From NCBI GenBank assembly GCA_014382645.1, contig JACNJI010000220.1, forward strand, positions 1 to 5,528: a DNA stretch of 5,528 nucleotides, in the 5' to 3' direction. Made by a program: the position numbers and the translations under genes. Of this stretch, positions 1 through 5,528 are shown in pieces (position 1 is the first letter of the stretch; each line of letters begins with the position of its first letter). The notes under the pieces are model-generated. The model did not search any database. It was given only the letters and a program-made list of their open reading frames with translations, and was not told the DNA's origin. The DNA is from Verrucomicrobiota bacterium. Lineage in GTDB: Bacteria; Verrucomicrobiota; Verrucomicrobiia; Opitutales; Seribacteraceae.

Positions 1-339
1 GAAAAACAGCGAACCGACCTAGGGGACAAGGTTCCTGCGGACATGAAGGTGACCGTCGACGAAGCCATCGCTTCAGCGAAGAAGGTATTGGAAGATCAAG
101 TAGCAAGTGCCGACGTTTTAAAACAAGCCAAGGATTCCTTGCTCAAGTCGCTTGAAGTCATAGGCAAGCAAGTCTATGAAAACGCTGGTACTGCTGCAGG
201 GGCGTCTGATCCTGCTGCTGCAGGTACAAGCACTGATACGGGCAATAAATCCGGATCCGATTCTTCCAGGGGATCTAAGGAAGAAGATATTGTAGAAGCC
301 GACTTCGAAGTTGTAGACGAAGACAAGGGCAAAAGCTGA
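1..339 (+). CDS. dnaK: Chaperone protein DnaK (Hsp70), 3' end only
   Basis: This is the last 112 codons of DnaK, the cytoplasmic ATP-dependent Hsp70 chaperone; the 5' part lies before the window. The frame is open from base 1 and ends at TGA 337-339. The first visible residues, EKQRTDLGDKVPADMK, match the conserved helical-lid segment of DnaK (EKQL..LGDKvPADvK in relatives), followed by a lid helix to about residue 60. Next comes a low-complexity Ala/Gly/Ser/Thr/Asp linker of about 30 residues (roughly bases 184-280), and then the conserved acidic tail EEDIVEADFEVVDEDKGKS, the usual DnaK C-terminal signature. The ATPase and substrate-binding beta domains are not in view. The ATG at 43 is an internal methionine, not the start. 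The gene precedes groES in the same orientation with a 116-base gap; no terminator is evident between them, so read-through is possible but unproven. Confidence 0.95.
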   Translation, partial: EKQRTDLGDKVPADMKVTVDEAIASAKKVLEDQVASADVLKQAKDSLLKSLEVIGKQVYENAGTAAGASDPAAAGTSTDTGNKSGSDSSRGSKEEDIVEADFEVVDEDKGKS

Positions 340-455
340 TACCATTCTTTCAACGCACATCTTTTAAATACTGAGACGAAACAACTGACTTAAGTCTTTC
401 TGCGAAGTCAAAGTATTCATCCTCACAACTAAGTTAAACCTAATACCAACAAAAA

Positions 456-2428
<1,973 letters not shown>

Positions 2429-2455
2429 GGCTCAGCCTAACTGACTATTAGTTTA

Positions 2456-2491
2456 AAGAAGGCGTCTCGGTTAATTCCGGGACGCCTTCTT
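2456..2491. terminator. Rho-independent terminator, probably bidirectional
   Basis: A 15-bp inverted repeat: the left arm AAGAAGGCGTCTCGG (2456-2470) pairs with CCGGGACGCCTTCTT (2477-2491) around the loop TTAATT, with a single G-T wobble. It lies between the convergent ends of groEL (stop at 2428) and the minus-strand peptidase gene (stop at 2502-2504). The arms begin with AAGAA and end with TTCTT, so each direction ends in a T-containing stretch. On the + strand the tail is CTTCTTGTGTT, and on the minus strand it is CTTCTTTAAAC. Neither is a long T tract, but the stem is long and G+C-rich, so it probably stops transcription from both sides. Confidence 0.88.
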
Positions 2492-2501
2492 GTGTTCCGG
2501 G

Positions 2502-2879
2502 CTAGGCAAGCCCTCGCCTTTCCAAGTCGTTTTCTTCCAAGCCCAGATAGTGACCGAGTTCATGAAGGTAGGTGATTCGAACCTCTTCGATGAAAGTGCC
2601 CTCGTCTTCATCGCAAAACTCCCAAAGGTTCTCAAGGAAGACGTGAACCGTGGGTGGAGCTGAATCATCTGCGAGACCTTCGGGAAAGGATGAGCCACTG
2701 AACAGACCGAGCAGGTCGGGTTCCACTCCATCCAACACCAGTTCTTTGCCGGGGCAAGGCTCGAAGATCACGGGTAAGATCTTGGCTTTTTCCGCCAAAT
2801 CCCCTGAGAGCGATTCCTGAGCCTGCTTTACTTCTCTCTCGGCAAGGCGAAGAATGCGGCGATAAACGGAGTCGGTCAT
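2502..2879 (-). CDS. Small zincin-like metallopeptidase family protein (minimal HExxH metalloprotease)
   Basis: A 125-residue cytoplasmic protein with no signal peptide or membrane segment. The C-terminal motif HELGHYLGLEENDLERRGL (106-124) contains HExxH (H106, E107, H110), then G113 and acidic residues E116 and D118, any of which could complete a zinc site. This pattern, in a protein of about 120-140 residues ending just after the motif, fits the widespread 'minimal metalloprotease-like' family (Zincin_1 / former DUF1025 type). Members have no well-established substrate, and peptidase activity is inferred from the motif only. The N-terminal half is helical and charged; the middle has an acidic stretch (DEDEGTFIEEVRITYLHELGH, split at 90-100 and 101-110) leading into the active-site helix. 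The ATG start is supported by GGAG five bases upstream. It lies 27 bases after the beta-propeller gene and is probably co-transcribed with it, sharing the terminator with groEL. Confidence 0.85.
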   Translation of the reverse strand: MTDSVYRRILRLAEREVKQAQESLSGDLAEKAKILPVIFEPCPGKELVLDGVEPDLLGLFSGSSFPEGLADDSAPPTVHVFLENLWEFCDEDEGTFIEEVRITYLHELGHYLGLEENDLERRGLA

Positions 2880-2884
2880 GGTGG

Positions 2885-2888
2885 CTCC
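2885..2888 (-). promoter_or_regulatory. Shine-Dalgarno site of the metallopeptidase gene
   Basis: On the minus strand the leader reads GCGGAGCCACC-ATG, with GGAG five bases before the ATG at 2879. This supports that start codon. It lies within the short gap after the beta-propeller stop codon, consistent with translation from a shared transcript. Confidence 0.6.
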
Positions 2889-2906
2889 GCTTGTGGATTC
2901 GGCAAA

Positions 2907-4139
2907 TTAACCCGATTTAACGTCGAAACAGAAAATCAACTCTTGGTCGCGCAGGTAAAGCTTGCCGTGGGAGATGACGGGGTGAGTCCAGATCTTGCCG
3001 CTTTTCTTGCGGAGCAAGGTTTGCGGAGTAAGGACGAATCGCCCCATTTCTTTCCATCCTGTCGAAGAGGCCTCGATCAGCACCACGTTTCCGTCACGTT
3101 CAGACTGGCAGATAAAACGGTTGTCCGCGTAAGCGATGGCTCCTTTACCCAGCGCTTTTTTTTCATTCCAAACCAATTCCCCCGTCTTGAAGTCTTGGCA
3201 TACCCAACCGTATCCATCGGAATAGCCGTAGAGGTGATCTCCAAGTTTGATGACGCCACCATGGTGGTTTTTCATGATCTTGTTGTCGTACACGTCCTCG
3301 GCGCTGTTTGCTCCGAGCTTCACTAGCTTGCAACCTACGCCGTATCCGGAAGAGATATATACAAATCCTTCATCGTGGATCGGGGTCGGAATAACGGCGG
3401 TTCGGCCCGGCCAAGCTGATTTCCATAACAGGTCTCCGTCGTCTGCCTTGATTCCCACCAGATTTTTCATGACCAACTGGACGTACTGTCGATTGCCTCC
3501 ATGCTCGATGGCGATGGGTGACGAATACTGAGCTCCGTCGGTGAAATCCTTGGATTGCCAAAGCACATTTCCGGTTTTGGCGTCAAGAGCGGCTAGGGCC
3601 CCTTTTTTCCCTCCCGGGGTACAGATGACTCTTCCTTGGTCCACCAATACCGATTCCGTATAGCCCCAACCCGGCACTTTACCACCAAGATCCTCCACCA
3701 GCTCCTTCGACCAACGTATCTTACCGGTCTCGACCTCTACGCACACGAGTTTGCCTCGACCACCCAAGGCGTAGACTAAACCATCCGCCACCGCAGGACT
3801 CATCCGCGGACCGTCTCCCCAATTGTTTGTCAGCAAAGCCCCTACCTCAACCTCCCAGAGCTTTTTCCCGGTTAGGGCGTTCAAGGCTAGAAGCTTCTCC
3901 TTCTGGTCGAAGGCACCCATCGTGAAAAGCTGGTTTCCGACTACGGAGAAACTGGAGTAACCCAAACCTCCCTCCTTGCTTAGCCATGTTAGCTTTGGGC
4001 CGCTTTCAGGCCATTCCTGCAAGAGTCCCGTTTCTTTGGAAACATCCGTGCGATCTGTCCCGCGCCAACCCGGCCAGTCCCCTGCATGAGTAATTGTTAG
4101 CCCTGATAAGAGCGGTAATAAAAAGATAATCTTATTCAT
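2907..4139 (-). CDS. Secreted PQQ-binding-like beta-propeller repeat protein
   Basis: A 410-residue exported protein counted from the ATG at 4139. This start is preferred over an upstream TTG at 4175, because the ATG directly begins a signal peptide: MNK, the hydrophobic core IIFLLPLLSGL, and a T-H-A cleavage site after residue 19. The mature protein opens with GDWPGWRG (20-27), a hallmark of PQQ-like propeller proteins in Planctomycetota and Verrucomicrobiota. Blade motifs of the form A/V-x-D/N-x-x-T-G-x-x-x-W recur at about 83-95 (LLALNALTGKKLW), 131-143, 181-194, 227-239, 311-324 and, more weakly, 350-362 and 401-410. That is about seven or eight blades, the last ending at the C-terminus. 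No catalytic residues of a quinoprotein dehydrogenase are recognised, so it may be a scaffold or binding protein (BamB-like fold) rather than an enzyme. Its ligand and role are unknown. It is the first gene of a probable two-gene minus-strand operon and diverges from the sigma factor gene. Confidence 0.87.
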   Translation of the reverse strand: MNKIIFLLPLLSGLTITHAGDWPGWRGTDRTDVSKETGLLQEWPESGPKLTWLSKEGGLGYSSFSVVGNQLFTMGAFDQKEKLLALNALTGKKLWEVEVGALLTNNWGDGPRMSPAVADGLVYALGGRGKLVCVEVETGKIRWSKELVEDLGGKVPGWGYTESVLVDQGRVICTPGGKKGALAALDAKTGNVLWQSKDFTDGAQYSSPIAIEHGGNRQYVQLVMKNLVGIKADDGDLLWKSAWPGRTAVIPTPIHDEGFVYISSGYGVGCKLVKLGANSAEDVYDNKIMKNHHGGVIKLGDHLYGYSDGYGWVCQDFKTGELVWNEKKALGKGAIAYADNRFICQSERDGNVVLIEASSTGWKEMGRFVLTPQTLLRKKSGKIWTHPVISHGKLYLRDQELIFCFDVKSG

Positions 4140-4305
4140 CACTACGCATTCTTTGGAAGCTTGAACTGTTCGCAAGTTGAAATCCCTTTGGACATTCTTT
4201 TTTCCCGTCGACCTTGCTGTGTTTTGATAATAAGTACTTTTTTTCCAAGAAGTCGTGACTTGGTGCGTCTTAGAATGTGAACGACGATATCTTCAATAGA
4301 CGCAA
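4140..4305. promoter_or_regulatory. Divergent intergenic region with probable promoters for both flanking genes
   Basis: This 166-base gap lies between the divergent starts of the beta-propeller gene (minus) and the sigma factor gene (plus), so both promoters are expected here. An A+T-rich core at 4226-4232 gives GATAAT on the + strand and TATTAT on the minus strand, each one mismatch from the -10 consensus. No convincing -35 hexamer lies at 16-18 bases from either. Two T tracts (about 4198-4203 and 4238-4244) flank this core. No clear ECF-type GGAAC/GTC promoter was found, so autoregulation of the sigma factor is not shown. The promoter positions are an inference from gene layout and weak motifs. 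Confidence 0.35.
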
Positions 4306-4884
4306 ATGGAAGTTTTCTCCCTCAAAATGTCAGAAGACATGACCAAAGAAAAGGGCGAGGCGGACGAGAGTTCCCTCACGCTTGAGGAGATCTTTGCGTC
4401 TATGGAAGGACCGTTGCTTGCCTACGTATACCATCTGATGAACGACCGAGACGAAGCCCAAGACATTGTGCAGGAAAGCTTTCTGCGCCTGCATCAGCAT
4501 TTCGACGAAGTTCGGCAACCTAGCGCTTGGCTCTATCGTACCTCGCGAAACTTGGCCTTTAGTTACAAACGCAAACACGGAAAGGTTGTTCCCTTTAGCC
4601 CGATAGTCGGCGAAGACGATTCGCCTTCGATGGAACAAATTGACGAGCAACCCTTGCCCGACGATCGTGCCGAGCGCTTGGAGTCGGTAGGTTTGGCAAT
4701 GCTTTGCTTGGATCGCCTCGCCGAAGACATGCGAATTTTGCTCGAAATGAAATTTGTGGAAGGGCTTTCTTATAAGGAGATGGCTACCACCACAGGCATG
4801 TCCATCGGTAACGTTGGCTACAAATTGCATCACGCAATCAAACTTTTGGCAGGGGAAATGGAACGAGAAGGAGCACTAGTATGA
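4306..4884 (+). CDS. ECF-like sigma-70 family RNA polymerase sigma factor
   Basis: A 192-residue alternative sigma factor with regions 2 and 4 only, as in the ECF group, which directs RNA polymerase to a dedicated promoter set. Region 2 spans about 33-92: the core-binding segment DRDEAQDIVQESFLRL (47-62), then PSAWLYRTSRNLAFSYKRK (72-90), which covers promoter melting and -10 recognition. An acidic, proline-containing linker (about 100-125) follows. Region 4 (about 131-187) has the helix-turn-helix LSYKEMATTTGMSIGNVGYK (154-173). The G-N-V-G turn followed by LHHAIK resembles sigma factors that accompany membrane-anchored partners in Verrucomicrobiota and Planctomycetota (recollection, not a search). 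The start is uncertain: ATGs at 4306, 4327 and 4339 are all in frame, none with a good Shine-Dalgarno sequence, and all precede region 2. The stop overlaps the next gene's start as ATGA, indicating translational coupling. Confidence 0.93.
   Translation: MEVFSLKMSEDMTKEKGEADESSLTLEEIFASMEGPLLAYVYHLMNDRDEAQDIVQESFLRLHQHFDEVRQPSAWLYRTSRNLAFSYKRKHGKVVPFSPIVGEDDSPSMEQIDEQPLPDDRAERLESVGLAMLCLDRLAEDMRILLEMKFVEGLSYKEMATTTGMSIGNVGYKLHHAIKLLAGEMEREGALV
4866..4873 (+). promoter_or_regulatory. Strong Shine-Dalgarno site of the sigma-partner gene
   Basis: AGAAGGAG lies inside the last codons of the sigma factor gene, seven bases before the ATG at 4881. It is the best ribosome-binding site in the window and fixes the start of the downstream gene. 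Together with the ATGA overlap it points to coupled, balanced synthesis of the two proteins. Confidence 0.8.
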
Positions 4885-5528
4885 ACAACGAAGAAAATCA
4901 GAATACCAGAAGTGATCAAGAGGTGTGCGAAGAACGCGTACTGGCCTTGCTTTTGGATGAACTCAATGCCGAGGAGGCGAAATCCATCGAGGATCTCCTC
5001 GCTCACGACGCCGACCTGCGGGCTTACCGCGATCGACTCGAACAAACCCTAGACCTTGTCGCTGAGTCCGCCAGAGCCAAGGCCGATCTTGATTCGGATA
5101 CCTTCCGACTAGCCCCTCAGAGGCGTCAGGTGCTGGAAAAACTGTGGACCGATGATGGCACGGATCACGAAACGGAAGAATCGGAAAAAACAATCCACTT
5201 CGAATGCGTCACCGAACCTGTAGAGAGTCCTCGCGGTAAACTTAGTCGCTTCCTTCCCATGGCCGCGGCTGCCGTCGTTACGGTTGGAGCTATGGGAGTG
5301 ATCGTTAGCTCCTTAAATGAACAGACGAAGCACGAAGAGAATATGGCTTTGGCCACTCAGGATGCCTTCGAGTCGACCTCGGATAGAAATTCCGTCCCTA
5401 CGTCCACTAGTGCATCTGCCTTTATCTATCGAGGCGAGAGCATGCAGGAACTTGTGGGGCAAGATGAGGAAGATGCGCCCAACGATATCAATCAGATTCC
5501 CTCGGGTAAGTTTGATGCCGAGGTGAGT
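4881..5528 (+). CDS. Probable transmembrane anti-sigma factor or sigma regulator, 5' part only
   Basis: The frame is open from ATG 4881 to the window edge, giving 216 residues without a stop; the 3' end is outside. Residues 16-62 form a charged helical segment (ERVLALLLDELNAEEAKSIE at 18-37), which resembles the N-terminal sigma-binding domain of membrane anti-sigma factors (LdgELs.eE.a.ie..L). It lacks the HxxxCxxC zinc motif. A Gln/Arg-containing helix (RLAPQRRQVLEKLW, 76-89) and an acidic linker follow. One hydrophobic segment at about 124-145 (PMAAAAVVTVGAMGVIVSSL at 126-145) is a probable transmembrane helix. With Arg/Lys on its N-terminal side, the N-terminus is likely cytoplasmic. Beyond it the chain is Ser/Thr/Asp/Glu-rich and looks like an extracytoplasmic linker. 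In related gene pairs a von Willebrand A domain often follows, but none is visible here. The four-base overlap with the sigma gene is the main evidence for its role. Confidence 0.7.
   Translation, partial: MNNEENQNTRSDQEVCEERVLALLLDELNAEEAKSIEDLLAHDADLRAYRDRLEQTLDLVAESARAKADLDSDTFRLAPQRRQVLEKLWTDDGTDHETEESEKTIHFECVTEPVESPRGKLSRFLPMAAAAVVTVGAMGVIVSSLNEQTKHEENMALATQDAFESTSDRNSVPTSTSASAFIYRGESMQELVGQDEEDAPNDINQIPSGKFDAEVS

Noticed and set aside
340..455. CIRCE operator or heat-shock promoter before groES
   Set aside because: The gap was read for TTAGCACTC/GAGTGCTAA and for -35/-10 pairs with 16-18 base spacing; nothing convincing was found.
2499..2513. GGGCT-AGGCA-AGCCC hairpin over the metallopeptidase stop codon
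   Set aside because: Only a five-base stem that partly encodes the protein's last residues; the adjacent 15-bp hairpin explains termination much better.
4140..4175. TTG start at 4175 for the beta-propeller protein
   Set aside because: It would add 12 polar or charged residues before an otherwise perfect signal peptide beginning at the ATG at 4139.
4160..4176. Short inverted repeats (GAAC-T-GTTC and CTTG...CAAG) near the beta-propeller start, and CCAAG...CTTGG at 4245-4263
   Set aside because: The arms are only four or five bases long, and repeats this short are expected by chance in a 166-base gap.
4330..4833. Minus-strand open frame of 167 codons opposite the sigma factor
   Set aside because: It is fully covered by the sigma factor gene, whose conserved regions 2 and 4 are in the other frame; the antisense product resembles nothing known.
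5317..5526. Open frame of 69 codons on the + strand near the end
   Set aside because: It overlaps, in another frame, the longer frame from 4881 that has a strong Shine-Dalgarno site, a membrane helix and coupling to the sigma gene.

Overview
The window looks like an ordinary chromosomal stretch of a Gram-negative-type bacterium, most likely a member of the Verrucomicrobiota (Opitutia/Puniceicoccales-like). The phylum assignment is inferred from family resemblance, not from a search. It rests on a secreted PQQ-type beta-propeller protein opening with a D-W-P-x-W-R-G motif, a style common in Planctomycetota and Verrucomicrobiota; on an ECF-like sigma factor with a G-N-V-G recognition helix followed by a membrane-anchored partner; and on a dnaK-groES-groEL gene order. 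Base composition appears moderate (about half G+C by eye) and fairly even, with no insertion sequence, tRNA, rRNA, CRISPR array or attachment site visible.

Region by region: bases 1-339 hold the 3' end of dnaK. After a 116-base gap come groES (456-752) and groEL (800-2428), all on the + strand. A strong 15-bp hairpin at 2456-2491 separates groEL from two minus-strand genes that converge on it. These are a secreted beta-propeller protein (2907-4139) followed, 27 bases downstream, by a small cytoplasmic HExxH metallopeptidase-like protein (2502-2879). A 166-base divergent intergenic region (4140-4305) precedes a + strand pair: an ECF-like sigma factor (4306-4884) overlapped by four bases by a single-pass membrane protein (from 4881, running off the window) that is probably its anti-sigma factor or regulator.

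Functionally, the left half is the protein-folding core: the Hsp70 DnaK and the GroEL/GroES chaperonin. No CIRCE operator is visible before groES, so HrcA-type control of groESL is not supported by this sequence. The right half is a typical sigma/regulator cell-surface signalling pair; what it responds to cannot be read from this window. The propeller/peptidase pair has no evident functional link to either side.

No clearly new biological system is apparent. The points most worth a second look are the histidine-rich tail of GroEL, the tryptophan beside its allosteric salt bridge, the missing Shine-Dalgarno sequences in front of groES and groEL, and the membrane partner of the sigma factor, whose C-terminal domain lies outside the window.
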